DNA of 9,349 nt from Chloroflexota bacterium (GCA_021812265.1 JAKAOI010000060.1:1-9349); one strand, 5' to 3'; shown: positions 1 to 7,692, counted from the first letter of the stretch. Numbers and translations are program-made. The notes: a model not told the origin generated them from the letters alone.

Positions 1-159
1 GATCTTAATAATCCGATTACATATTTAATATGTTTATATTATATTATTTGTGATTTTTTGATATATTACTTTCCTTATTTCTTCTTGTAATGTGTTAAAT
101 TTCTATTTTATTAGAGAAAATTTAGATGATATAAAATATACACCTTATTGTTGAATTAT

Positions 160-181
160 GCAAGCTTTTTTGCTTGCTTTT
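160..181 (+). terminator. Possible intrinsic terminator
   Basis: GCAAGC (160-165) and GCTTGC (172-177) are perfect complements around a six-T loop, followed by TTTT (178-181). A short GC-containing stem before a T run is the form of a Rho-independent terminator acting on + strand transcripts. The stem is only six base pairs and the nearest upstream gene lies outside the window, so this is tentative. In the reverse direction no U-run follows the stem. Confidence 0.45.
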
Positions 182-371
182 CAAGATAATGTGATAATTT
201 CTGCCATATAAATTGAAGGTTCAAGACATCTCTGTTTGGGTAATTCTTTCGGCAGAACAAAAAGCTTTTAACAATGCTTAACCCAATGATAAAAAGAATT
301 TTACACAAAATTTTTATAATTTCTTCGGAAGGTAAAAGGTACCCTGCTTTTTGCAATCCACTTTAATTTTT

Positions 372-410
372 AGGGTTTTCGCTCAATCTGCAGGATTTTA
401 TATAAACCCT
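372..410. repeat. Inverted repeat before the importer operon
   Basis: AGGGTTT (372-378) and AAACCCT (404-410) are perfect 7-base complements separated by 25 bases. The right arm overlaps a TATAAA that could be the -10 box. The 391-411 segment also forms an imperfect palindrome (CAGG...CCTG) centred near 401. It could be an operator for a repressor or a hairpin in the leader RNA. No known regulator site is recognised. Confidence 0.4.
377..406 (+). promoter_or_regulatory. Weak candidate promoter for the ABC importer operon
   Basis: TATAAA at 401-406 is a good -10 candidate, 27 bases before the start codon at 434. The bases at the matching -35 position (about 377-383, TTTCGCT) resemble TTGACA poorly. 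The promoter may therefore need an activator or lie elsewhere in the AT-rich region. The call rests on the -10 match and its position only. Confidence 0.3.
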
Positions 411-433
411 GCTATCAACGAAAGGCACAAGAA

Positions 434-1537
434 ATGACTTTTTCTTTTTCAAAGGTGCGTTCTATCGCATTAGCGTGTATTATAACGATTCTTTCATTTA
501 CTGCGGCGTGCGGAAGCGCCGCTTCTTCAAGCAATGCACAAACATCGTCTGCGGCGGCGCAGTTGGCAGCGTCACAGTGCAATAAATCAACCGGGTTGGT
601 AGTATATTCCGCGCAGGGATATGATTCGGATACAGTGAAGGCTTTCACACGCGACACAGGAATTCAAGCACAATTGGTTGATGACAGCACCGGCAATATC
701 TTAGCTAAAGTTGCCGCTGAAGGTAATAATCCGCAATGGGATGTTGTTTGGTTTGACGGTAATGTTACCATGCAAAACCTCGATGACCAAGGATATTTGC
801 TGAAATGGAAGTCTAGCAATACCAGCAATTATACCCAGCAAGGGCAATCACTGATCCCCTCAGATTATGCCTACTATCCCAGCGGCCTCACCGCAGCGGG
901 CGTTATTATTTATAACAAAGCGCATGCGCCGGCGCAATTGCCGCAAGATTGGAAAGATCTTTTAAACCCAGCGTATAAAAACCAGGTTGAAATGAACGAT
1001 CCGTCGCTTTCCGGCCCAACATATCCGTTTGTTGCAGGGGTATCACAACTGCTTGGCGGAGAAGATCAAGGCAAAAACTACTTCACACAACTGAAAGCCA
1101 ACGGGCTGCGCGCTTATCAGACGAATGATCTGACCATCACCGCAGTGAAAACCGGCGCAAAAGAATTTGGCATTGTGCAAGATTCTGCGTACTATGGCGA
1201 AGTCGCAAATGGCGATAACAATATCGGGGTAATTTATCCCACATCGGGTGTTGCCGCGCTGCCCAGCGAAATGGGTATCGCTGCAAATGGCGCTCACCAA
1301 GCTTGCGCAGAAGCATTTGTAAACTATGTGATGTCTCAGCAGGGCCAGCAATCTATGACGCACCATGACCCCACCGATGGCGACACCTATTTTATTGAAT
1401 TGATTCAAGGTGTTACTCCGGTTGTAACCCGCCAAACAACAGGCATTAACTTCTTCAACTTAAATGTTGAAAAATGGGCCAATGTTGAAAATGAATACAA
1501 ACAGTGGTTCACGGCAAATATCGTTTCAGGAAGCTAG
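434..1537 (+). CDS. ABC importer substrate-binding lipoprotein (ferric iron / 2-aminoethylphosphonate type)
   Basis: A 367-residue extracytoplasmic binding protein that would deliver substrate to the permease encoded next. Residues 1-25 form a lipoprotein signal: a basic start (K7, R9), a hydrophobic core (about 11-24), and a lipobox-like TAAC with C26 as the probable lipidated residue. A Ser/Ala-rich tether follows to about residue 48. The mature part opens with LVVYSAQGYD, then has a DVVWFDGN segment and a VIYPTSGVA segment, the pattern of type 2 periplasmic-binding-like proteins for Fe3+, thiamine or phosphonates. Y253-Y254 (in SAYYGEV) sit about where ferric-binding proteins carry their iron-binding tyrosine pair. 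Start ATG 434 is supported by GAAAGG at 420-425, eight bases upstream. The permease starts six bases after the last base of the stop codon. Family assignment is firm; the substrate is an inference. Confidence 0.88.
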   Translation: MTFSFSKVRSIALACIITILSFTAACGSAASSSNAQTSSAAAQLAASQCNKSTGLVVYSAQGYDSDTVKAFTRDTGIQAQLVDDSTGNILAKVAAEGNNPQWDVVWFDGNVTMQNLDDQGYLLKWKSSNTSNYTQQGQSLIPSDYAYYPSGLTAAGVIIYNKAHAPAQLPQDWKDLLNPAYKNQVEMNDPSLSGPTYPFVAGVSQLLGGEDQGKNYFTQLKANGLRAYQTNDLTITAVKTGAKEFGIVQDSAYYGEVANGDNNIGVIYPTSGVAALPSEMGIAANGAHQACAEAFVNYVMSQQGQQSMTHHDPTDGDTYFIELIQGVTPVVTRQTTGINFFNLNVEKWANVENEYKQWFTANIVSGS

Positions 1538-1542
1538 GTAAT

Positions 1543-3357
1543 ATGGAAGCCTCTATGGTTCCCGAAGCTGAAGCGGAGCAAACCGCTTCAGCCACCGTTA
1601 CTGCTTTGATGTTCCGGCGGCGTCTCCTCCGCGTCGCCGGAGGATCGTTGGTAACTATTCTTGTTGTTTCAGCGCTGGTTATATTAGTGATTTATCCGTT
1701 AGCTGCAATTTTCATACAAAGTGTATTTCCCAATTTATTTGCGTTAAATCCGGATACGCATTTCAGCTTATATGCTCTGCAACAAGTGTTTACCGATAAA
1801 TCAAGTTACAAATCTATTTCTGCCTCAGTTCTATTAGCGCTGATAACAAGCGTTGGCGCATCATGTATTGGTGTTGTTTTGGCTGTTTTAGCCCGACGCA
1901 CATCATTTCCCGGCGCAAAATTCATCGATTTTTTTGTATGGATAGTTTTTTTCACCCCATCGTTTTTATTAGGTGAAGCGTGGACTGTGCTGATGATTCG
2001 TGATGGCACAATCGATCATTTCATACACCTTCCGGATTGGTTGATTAACACATTTTTCTCGCCGGTTGGTGTGGCTTTTCTGTTGATTTTAAAAAATTTT
2101 CCGTTTGTGTATTTATCTGTCAGCGCCGGGCTTGTGTGGCTGGGATCAGAGTTTGAGGACGCCGCTCGCTCACAAGGCGCTTCGGCGCTGCGCGCATGGC
2201 TGCAAATAAATCTGCCGCTGCTAATACCGGCGATTCTTTCCGGCGCGCTGATCGTGTTTGCCGAGGCGCTTTCAGATTTTGGCACAGCCGCAACCATTGC
2301 GCAAAACGCCAATGTGTCGCTCATAACATATCAGATTTATGACGCAATTAATACGTTTCCGGTGAATTTTCCGTTGGCAGCAGCGCTTTCGCTGCTGCTG
2401 TTTTTGGTAATAGCCGCGGCGTTAGTCGGGCAGGCGCGTTTGTTGCGCATCAAAGCATATCAAGTAATCAGCGGCAAAACACGGCCGTCAGCCAAAACAT
2501 CTTTAAAAAAATGGCGCTGGGCGGCGATGGTTTTTACAGCGCTTGTTGCGCTATTTGCGTTGTTGCTGCCGCTTTTTGAGTGCATATTGCTTTCTGTAGA
2601 ACATTCATTTGCCAATGGGATTATTCCCGCCAATATAACGCTGGTAAACTATCAGCGGATTTTACAGCATGGCAGTGATGATCTGCAATCATTTGGCGTC
2701 TCGTTTAAATTAGCGTTTGCGGCAGCAACTATAGTAGTCATCAGTGGATTGTTTATTGCATTTCTTATCAGCAGAACACAGATGCCCGGCAGAAAATTAT
2801 TAAACTTTACCACACTAATAACTATTTCTGTTCCCGGCATTATATTAGCCAGCGGATATATTTTTGCTTGGAACTCACCATACTTGGAAAATATTGGTAT
2901 TGGTGGCAGAGGCGAGCCACATTTTTATGGAACTATCTGGATTCTTTTAGCTGCCTATATCGGCGGCGCGTTGCCATACGCCATTCGTTTAAGCTCCGGC
3001 GCAATTGACCAAATTGGTGAATCGATGATTGAAGCTGCGCGCGTGCAAGGCGCCGGATTAATCAGTATCGTTACGCGCATTATTGCGCCAATTATGCAAT
3101 CCGGGCTGATAAATATTTGGCTGCTGATTTTTACAGGAACAATTTTTGAATTGGCTGCCTCCGAATTGCTGTACCCGCCTGGACAGCCTACTATGCCGGT
3201 TCGTATTACCGGGTATTTTGGAACATTTCGCGTAGAACAAGGTATGGCGCTGGCAATGCTGAACATTGGTGTTGTAGCGGCAATTCTTTTGCTATTGCGG
3301 CTGGTTCCGAATGTGTATCAGCGATTTAAACAGATGGGAGCGCAAAAGAACGTATGA
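1543..3357 (+). CDS. ABC importer permease, two fused membrane domains
   Basis: A 604-residue integral membrane protein forming the channel of the importer. It contains two BPD_transp_1-type halves in one chain, each with the cytoplasmic EAA loop that docks on the ATPase: EDAARSQGA at about 205-213 and EAARVQGAG at about 497-505. A charged N-terminal tail (1-30) precedes the first membrane helix (about 32-60); many further hydrophobic segments fit roughly twelve helices. This fused form is usual for FbpB-like ferric and related phosphonate or thiamine permeases. Start ATG 1543 is chosen because AGGAAG (1528-1533) lies nine bases upstream. A GTG at 1504 would add 13 polar residues and overlap the binding-protein gene by 34 bases, with no better ribosome site. 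The end overlaps the ATPase start by four bases (ATGA), suggesting translational coupling. Confidence 0.9.
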   Translation: MEASMVPEAEAEQTASATVTALMFRRRLLRVAGGSLVTILVVSALVILVIYPLAAIFIQSVFPNLFALNPDTHFSLYALQQVFTDKSSYKSISASVLLALITSVGASCIGVVLAVLARRTSFPGAKFIDFFVWIVFFTPSFLLGEAWTVLMIRDGTIDHFIHLPDWLINTFFSPVGVAFLLILKNFPFVYLSVSAGLVWLGSEFEDAARSQGASALRAWLQINLPLLIPAILSGALIVFAEALSDFGTAATIAQNANVSLITYQIYDAINTFPVNFPLAAALSLLLFLVIAAALVGQARLLRIKAYQVISGKTRPSAKTSLKKWRWAAMVFTALVALFALLLPLFECILLSVEHSFANGIIPANITLVNYQRILQHGSDDLQSFGVSFKLAFAAATIVVISGLFIAFLISRTQMPGRKLLNFTTLITISVPGIILASGYIFAWNSPYLENIGIGGRGEPHFYGTIWILLAAYIGGALPYAIRLSSGAIDQIGESMIEAARVQGAGLISIVTRIIAPIMQSGLINIWLLIFTGTIFELAASELLYPPGQPTMPVRITGYFGTFRVEQGMALAMLNIGVVAAILLLLRLVPNVYQRFKQMGAQKNV

Positions 3358-4463
3358 CACAGGAAGCGTTTATAACGGTAAAGGGTTTAACCAAGCGGTA
3401 TGGCGCTAACTTTGCGGCGCAAAATATTGATTTTGCGCTTGAGCAAGGCGCGTTTTTATCGCTGCTGGGGCCATCAGGAAGCGGGAAAACAACGGTTTTG
3501 CGCATGTTGGCTGGATTAGCTGAGCCGGATAGCGGGCATATCAGCATCGGCGGTAAAGAAATATATGGCCCTAAGCGCAATACTCCGGTTGAGGAACGCG
3601 GGTTGGGTATGGTGTTTCAAGATTATGCGCTGTGGCCGCATATGACGGTGGCGCAGAATATTACGTTTGGGTTGCGACTGCGGCGACTGTCATCTCACGA
3701 AATACGCGCTCGGGTGCAGGAAATGCTGGATTTAACGGCGCTGACCGGTTTAGAGCACAGATTTCCATTCCAGCTTTCCGGCGGACAACAGCAGCGGGTG
3801 GCGTTAGCGCGCGCCTTATCTATCCGCCCGCCGCTTTTGCTGCTGGATGAGCCGCTATCCAGCCTAGATACCGGTTTGCGGGAAACTATGCGGCACGAAT
3901 TGTTAGAGATAGTGCAGAAATCGCATATGACGGTCATTAATGTAACACACGATCAAAATGAAGCTATGGTAATGTCTGATCGTATTTTGTTGTTGAAAAA
4001 TGGTAACATTCAACAATTTGGCCCACCGGCAGAACTGTACCATAAACCCAAAACAGCATTTATCGGCGCGTTTATGGGCGCGGCAAATATCATCAGCGGA
4101 ATTGCGCAAAATTCACAATCTGATGACCTAATCATTGAACAGAACGGTCTATATATCCATTGCGCTTCGTCGGAAGCCGATGTGTTGGCGGCAGGCCAAT
4201 TTGCTGTTTTATGCCGGCCTGAATCAATTATAACGACGCTATCGGAACCGGAAAGCAAAGTAAATACATTTTCCGGCGCTGTGCAACGAGCGTCGTTCAG
4301 TGAGGGACGCTGGCGTTTAACAATTCAAACGCCATTTCGCGAGCCGTTGCTTGCCGACAGCGCGGAACAGATACAGCCGGGAACACATGTTTGGGTGACA
4401 CTGCCCAAAGATCGCTGTGCGCTGGTTAAAACGGAAGCTGCCGTAGAATCTGCGGCGCGCTAA
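3354..4463 (+). CDS. ABC importer ATP-binding protein
   Basis: A 369-residue cytoplasmic ATPase powering the importer. All nucleotide-binding motifs are intact: Walker [10 protein letters not shown] (39-47), Q-loop Q89 within [13 protein letters not shown], signature LSGGQQQR (141-148), Walker B LLLLDEP (161-167), D-loop SSLD (169-172), and switch histidine H199 in THDQ. After about residue 240 comes a C-terminal TOBE-like regulatory region (CRPESI, then a short beta-rich stretch) typical of the Fe3+/polyamine/AEP/maltose ATPase group. ATG 3354 overlaps the permease stop; GGGAG at 3336-3340 is a somewhat distant ribosome site, which fits coupled translation. It is the last gene of the importer unit, and no strong terminator follows it. 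The ATPase does not reveal the substrate. Confidence 0.93.
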   Translation: MTQEAFITVKGLTKRYGANFAAQNIDFALEQGAFLSLLGPSGSGKTTVLRMLAGLAEPDSGHISIGGKEIYGPKRNTPVEERGLGMVFQDYALWPHMTVAQNITFGLRLRRLSSHEIRARVQEMLDLTALTGLEHRFPFQLSGGQQQRVALARALSIRPPLLLLDEPLSSLDTGLRETMRHELLEIVQKSHMTVINVTHDQNEAMVMSDRILLLKNGNIQQFGPPAELYHKPKTAFIGAFMGAANIISGIAQNSQSDDLIIEQNGLYIHCASSEADVLAAGQFAVLCRPESIITTLSEPESKVNTFSGAVQRASFSEGRWRLTIQTPFREPLLADSAEQIQPGTHVWVTLPKDRCALVKTEAAVESAAR

Positions 4464-4557
4464 GATATTTTTCGTGGTTGTTTCGATTTATATGCAGCAA
4501 ATCACTGCTGTTGCTCATTGCTCCGGCGCCAGATAAAAAAATCTCATCTTTCGCGTC

Positions 4558-4586
4558 TTGACAAAATCAATAAAATCAGGTATAGT
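4558..4586 (+). promoter_or_regulatory. Sigma-A promoter of the trpS-trpEGD operon
   Basis: A perfect TTGACA -35 box (4558-4563), a 17-base spacer and TATAGT -10 box (4581-4586) make a near-consensus housekeeping promoter. Transcription should start at about A4593 or A4594, just ahead of the T-box Stem I. Such a strong promoter fits a unit whose expression is decided after initiation, by transcription termination in the leader. Confidence 0.88.
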
Positions 4587-4611
4587 ATCGGTAACAGCAA
4601 AATCTTTTAAA

Positions 4612-4706
4612 GCTTGGATCAGGAAGAGTAAGCGAAATATTTCAAATCAGCGAGCTGACGGTGGTGCAAGTCAGTATTGGAAGTTTCGGTGAATGGGCCT
4701 GTGAGC
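4612..4706 (+). promoter_or_regulatory. T-box Stem I with UGG (Trp) specifier
   Basis: The base helix is formed by GCTT (4612-4615) with GAGC (4703-4706) and CAGG (4620-4623) with CCTG (4698-4701). The specifier loop has AGTA (4627-4630) on its 5' side, the usual S-turn sequence, and GAA-TGG-G on its 3' side, placing UGG at 4694-4696 as the specifier codon. UGG reads only tRNA-Trp, matching the downstream genes. The distal part contains CTGAC...GTCAG around GGTGGTGCAA, like the conserved tRNA-elbow-contacting end of Stem I. Confidence 0.88.
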
Positions 4707-4827
4707 AGCATTCCGAGCGCTTTTGTGCGTTAGGGATGATCCGGTTGCGCCCCGTTATCGGCGATGGATATCGGAAGTTATTGCATATCTTCCCGTATCG
4801 AATATAAGGAATATGCTTCAGCGATAC

Positions 4828-4859
4828 TTTCTTGTTGCGCATACATTGCGCAGAAGAAA
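4828..4859 (+). promoter_or_regulatory. T-box Stem III-like hairpin
   Basis: TGCGCA (4836-4841) and TGCGCA (4847-4852) pair around a five-base loop, and outside a small internal loop TTTCTT (4828-4833) pairs with AAGAAA (4854-4859). A stable hairpin between Stem I and the antiterminator is a standard part of T-box leaders. In T-boxes this stem aids coaxial stacking and may pause polymerase. Confidence 0.7.
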
Positions 4860-4882
4860 TTCGCCGCAGGTGTATTTAAAAT

Positions 4883-4925
4883 TGGGTGGAACCACGAAAG
4901 TGTTCATATATAACCTCTCGTCCCA
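4883..4925 (+). promoter_or_regulatory. T-box antiterminator
   Basis: The T-box core TGGGTGGAACCACG (4883-4896) folds with CGTCCCA (4919-4925): TGGG pairs with CCCA, ACG pairs with CGT, and the seven bases TGGAACC (4887-4893) form the bulge that receives the tRNA NCCA end. Bases 4914-4925 are also the 5' arm of the terminator, so the two structures exclude each other. The variable bulge base is A4890, which would pair with a U discriminator and not with the G73 usual for bacterial tRNA-Trp. Confidence 0.88.
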
Positions 4926-4948
4926 TACTGGGATGAGAGGCTTTTTTT
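4914..4948 (+). terminator. T-box intrinsic terminator before trpS
   Basis: CCTCTCGTCCCA (4914-4925) pairs with TGGGATGAGAGG (4929-4940) over 12 base pairs with one G-U pair and a three-base loop, followed by C and seven T residues (4942-4948). This is a strong Rho-independent terminator and the off state of the riboswitch. It would also stop any transcript running through from the ABC importer genes. Confidence 0.95.
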
Positions 4949-4985
4949 ATGGGTAAATTTTTCTTATTTGAAAGGATCACAAACT

Positions 4986-6044
4986 ATGTCAAACAAAACC
5001 GCTGCTGCGGAACCCGAAAAAACACATACGGAACAGCAGGAAAAACCGCAGGGCGCGCCGCGAAAAAAGCGCATATTATCCGGTATTCAGTCAACCGGTG
5101 TGCCGCATATCGGCAACTATCTTGGAGCAATGCGTCATTGGGTTGCTGAACAAGATATGTATGATAATATTTTCTGCGTGGTAGATCTGCACGCTATTAC
5201 CGTGCCCCAACATCAAAACCCCAAAGAACTCCACGCAAACACCAGAAATATGGTGGCTATGCTGCTGGCAATCGGCCTGGATCCTGAAAAAGCGCCTGTA
5301 TTTGTGCAATCGCATATCAGCGCGCACGCAGAATTGGCTTGGATGCTGGGTTGCGTCTCTTCATTGGGTTGGCTGAACCGGATGCATCAATTTAAATCTA
5401 AGGCTGGGGAAGATCGCGAAAACGCCACTGCCGGATTATATACATATCCGGTGCTGATGGCTGCTGATATCCTGTTATATGACACAAATCTTGTTCCTGT
5501 AGGAGATGATCAGCGGCAGCATATAGAGTTAACCCGCGATATCGTGCTGCGCTTTAATGAGCATTTTGGCAAGACATTTGTGCTGCCCGAAGCGCTCATT
5601 CGTGAGCATGGCGCGCGTATTATGTCGCTGACAGACCCCGAGCGGAAAATGTCGAAAAGTGAACCGGATGGCGCCATCTCTATGTTGGATACTCCGACAC
5701 AAATTAAAAAGAAATATGCCCGCGCTGTTACAGATTCACAAACATCTATCGTATTTGATTTGGAACGCAAAGGGCTGTATAATCTTCTGTCCATCTATCA
5801 GTCTTTTACCGATAAAAGCGCTGCAGAAATTGAAGAACATTTTGCCGGAAAAGGGTATAAAGAGCTGAAAAGTGAATTAACTGATTTGACTGTTGCGGTT
5901 TTTGAGCCGTTTCAGCGCAAATATAATGAATATATCGGAGATAAAGCGACGCTGGAACATTTGATAGCCGCCGCCGCTGATAAGGTTCGCCCCCGCGCTG
6001 ACGCAACATTGAAGCGCGCCCAAAAAGCTATGGGGCTAGGTTGA
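4986..6044 (+). CDS. trpS: Tryptophanyl-tRNA synthetase
   Basis: A 352-residue class I synthetase that charges tRNA-Trp with tryptophan in the cytoplasm. Both ATP-binding signatures are present: the HIGH-type motif HIGN (41-44, in TGVPHIGNYLGAM) and KMSKS (221-225, in RKMSKSEPD). Between them lie MAADILLYD and VPVGDDQRQHIELTRD, typical of bacterial TrpRS. The length slightly exceeds the usual ~330 because of a polar N-terminal extension of about 26 residues rich in Lys, Glu, Gln and Ala. ATG 4986 is chosen for AAAGGA (4971-4976) nine bases upstream; an in-frame TTG at 4968 lies before that site and is less likely. It is the first gene behind the Trp T-box and lies 31 bases before trpE, so it is both target and indirect controller of the leader. 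Confidence 0.97.
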   Translation: MSNKTAAAEPEKTHTEQQEKPQGAPRKKRILSGIQSTGVPHIGNYLGAMRHWVAEQDMYDNIFCVVDLHAITVPQHQNPKELHANTRNMVAMLLAIGLDPEKAPVFVQSHISAHAELAWMLGCVSSLGWLNRMHQFKSKAGEDRENATAGLYTYPVLMAADILLYDTNLVPVGDDQRQHIELTRDIVLRFNEHFGKTFVLPEALIREHGARIMSLTDPERKMSKSEPDGAISMLDTPTQIKKKYARAVTDSQTSIVFDLERKGLYNLLSIYQSFTDKSAAEIEEHFAGKGYKELKSELTDLTVAVFEPFQRKYNEYIGDKATLEHLIAAAADKVRPRADATLKRAQKAMGLG

Positions 6045-6075
6045 TTACGGCAAATATTGAAGGGGAAACCGGTTT

Positions 6076-7692
6076 ATGACGGAAACTGCAACTACATTAA
6101 ATAGAGAAGATTTATTGCGCCAAATGCGCAATGCCGCGCGCGCAGGGTATACGCTATATCCTGTTTGGCGGGAATTGCTGGCAGATTGCGATACTCCGGT
6201 TTCCGCGTATCGCAAAATTGCTCAGGGAGATCCCTATACCTTTCTGCTGGAATCGGTTGAAGGCGGTGAAAAACTGGCGCGTTTTTCCTTCATTGGGTTA
6301 TATTCCGAAACAGTTCTGCTTTTTCGCGGCGCAATGTGTGAACGAATGGATGCGCGCACGGGCGCTGTTTCGATGATAAACAGCGCTGCAGATCCACTAA
6401 AAATTATTGAAGATGAACTGGCGTTGAACCGCGTGGCTCCTTTCACTTTGCCGCTGTCTCCGGGGTCTGCCACGCCAAGATTAATCGGTGGCGCAGTTGG
6501 CTACCTTGGGTATGAAATTGCGGCGCGCTATGAGCCGATTGCCGTTCCGGAGCAAGATACGCTGCAATTGCCCGATGCGTGTGTCATATTCACCAATACA
6601 TTTGTTATTTTCGATCATATCGCGCATCGCGCCATTCTGCTTACTCACGCCGATTTACGCCAAGACCATGCGGCCAGTTTGCGCGCCGCCCGGAATGTCT
6701 TGGATGAGTTGCAAGTAGCCTTGGAAACTGCGCCGTTTCGCAAACCGGCGGCGCAAAAAAAATCTACTGCCGCCGCAACTGCTCCGAAATGGGACGCTGA
6801 CGAAGACAAAGCGCGCTTTAAGCGCATGACAAACTGCGCCAAAGAAGCTATTTTTGCCGGAGACGCTTTCCAAATTGTGCCGTCGCGCCGAACATCCCGT
6901 ATATTGCGCTGTGATCCTTTTTCGGTGTATCGGGCGCTGCGCGCGTTGAATCCATCGCCATACCAATTTTATTTGGATTGCAAAGATTTTGTGATCGCCG
7001 GCGCTTCACCGGAAATGCTGGCGCGTGTGGAAAACGGCGAAGTCGCTGCGCACCCTATTGCCGGAACCCGGCCGCGCGGTGAAAACGGCGGAGCCGACGC
7101 GGCGTTTGAAGCTGAACTGCGTTATGACCCTAAAGAACAGGCCGAACATGTTATGCTGGTCGATTTGGGGCGCAATGACTTGGGCAGAGTGGCGGAGCCG
7201 GGCACTGTGCGGGTAACACAGATGATGGATGTGGAAAGATATTCGCATGTGATGCATTTGGTTTCGCACATCACCGGCAAATTGCGCAGCGGTCTCACCG
7301 CTTTTGACGCAGTGCGGTCTGTGTTCCCAGCCGGCACGTTAACCGGCGCGCCGAAAATAAAAGCGATGCAAATTATCGCCGAACTTGAAGGCGTAAAACG
7401 CGGCGTATATGGCGGCGGCGTAGGTTACTTTGGCTATAACGGCAATGCGGATATGGCAATTGCTATCCGTACATTGGTGATGAAAGACGGTGTGGCCTAT
7501 GCGCAATCCGGCGCAGGAATTGTTGCTGATTCCGAGCCGGAAGCAGAGTTTCAGGAAACCGAACGCAAAGCGCAGGCGCTGTGGCAGGCAGTTGAAATGG
7601 CCGAAACATTCAACGCCGCCACAAAAACATCAAAATCTGCGGCAAAATTATCGGCGCGCAAGGGGGAAAAGATCCATGATTCTGTTAATTGA
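6076..7692 (+). CDS. trpE: Anthranilate synthase component I
   Basis: A 538-residue enzyme that converts chorismate to anthranilate, the first committed step of tryptophan synthesis, using ammonia supplied by TrpG. The N-terminal domain has the feedback motif LLES (57-60) followed after ten residues by S71, the usual site of inhibition by tryptophan. The chorismate-binding domain shows [10 protein letters not shown] (326-335), [11 protein letters not shown] (361-371), [13 protein letters not shown], and [11 protein letters not shown] (417-427). A Lys/Ala/Ser-rich linker near 220-235 joins the domains, and a similar polar tail of about 25 residues ends the protein. ATG 6076 has AGGGG ten bases upstream. 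The last 17 bases overlap trpG, implying coupled translation of the two subunits. The LLES motif and the trp gene setting favour TrpE over PabB. Confidence 0.97.
   Translation: MTETATTLNREDLLRQMRNAARAGYTLYPVWRELLADCDTPVSAYRKIAQGDPYTFLLESVEGGEKLARFSFIGLYSETVLLFRGAMCERMDARTGAVSMINSAADPLKIIEDELALNRVAPFTLPLSPGSATPRLIGGAVGYLGYEIAARYEPIAVPEQDTLQLPDACVIFTNTFVIFDHIAHRAILLTHADLRQDHAASLRAARNVLDELQVALETAPFRKPAAQKKSTAAATAPKWDADEDKARFKRMTNCAKEAIFAGDAFQIVPSRRTSRILRCDPFSVYRALRALNPSPYQFYLDCKDFVIAGASPEMLARVENGEVAAHPIAGTRPRGENGGADAAFEAELRYDPKEQAEHVMLVDLGRNDLGRVAEPGTVRVTQMMDVERYSHVMHLVSHITGKLRSGLTAFDAVRSVFPAGTLTGAPKIKAMQIIAELEGVKRGVYGGGVGYFGYNGNADMAIAIRTLVMKDGVAYAQSGAGIVADSEPEAEFQETERKAQALWQAVEMAETFNAATKTSKSAAKLSARKGEKIHDSVN

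Larger units (their letters stand above)
1..433. other. AT-rich intergenic region upstream of the ABC importer
   Basis: No convincing gene is visible here. Base composition is far more AT-rich than the rest of the window, with long A/T runs in the first 150 bases. The stretch contains a terminator-like hairpin (160-181), a direct repeat of GATAAT (185-190 and 193-198), and an inverted repeat close to the first gene (372-410). A 66-codon reading frame on the - strand (156-356) starts with TTG, lacks a good ribosome binding site and ends inside the hairpin, so I do not call it a gene. The region probably holds the promoter of the importer operon and the end of an upstream transcription unit outside the window. 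Confidence 0.6.
4593..4948 (+). promoter_or_regulatory. T-box riboswitch leader, Trp specific
   Basis: A leader RNA of about 355 bases that senses the charging state of tRNA-Trp. In order: Stem I (4612-4706) with a UGG specifier codon at 4694-4696; a hairpin at 4709-4738 (CATTCC with GGGATG, UUUU loop); a hairpin at 4767-4799 (10 of 11 pairs possible); Stem III-like hairpin (4828-4859); the T-box and antiterminator (4883-4925); and an intrinsic terminator (4914-4948). Uncharged tRNA-Trp is expected to pair with the specifier by its CCA anticodon and with the T-box bulge by its 3' end, allowing read-through into trpS and the trp genes. Charged tRNA leaves the terminator to form. Stem I and the terminator/antiterminator pair are clear; the middle hairpins are read by eye. 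Confidence 0.93.

Noticed and set aside
156..356. 66-codon - strand frame in the AT-rich upstream region
   Set aside because: It starts with TTG, has no convincing ribosome site, ends inside the hairpin at 160-181, and its product resembles nothing I know. AT-rich spacers often give such frames.
1504..1542. GTG 1504 as permease start
   Set aside because: It would overlap the binding-protein gene by 34 bases. The ATG at 1543 has a well-placed AGGAAG and gives a normal N-terminus.
4527..4545. AGAT...ATCT hairpin with an A-rich loop before the trp promoter as a terminator
   Set aside because: The stem is only four base pairs and no T run follows.
4642..4956. Short frames on both strands across the T-box leader (4642-4842 minus, 4723-4956 plus)
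   Set aside because: They cross the structured RNA elements of the riboswitch, and their products have no recognisable features.
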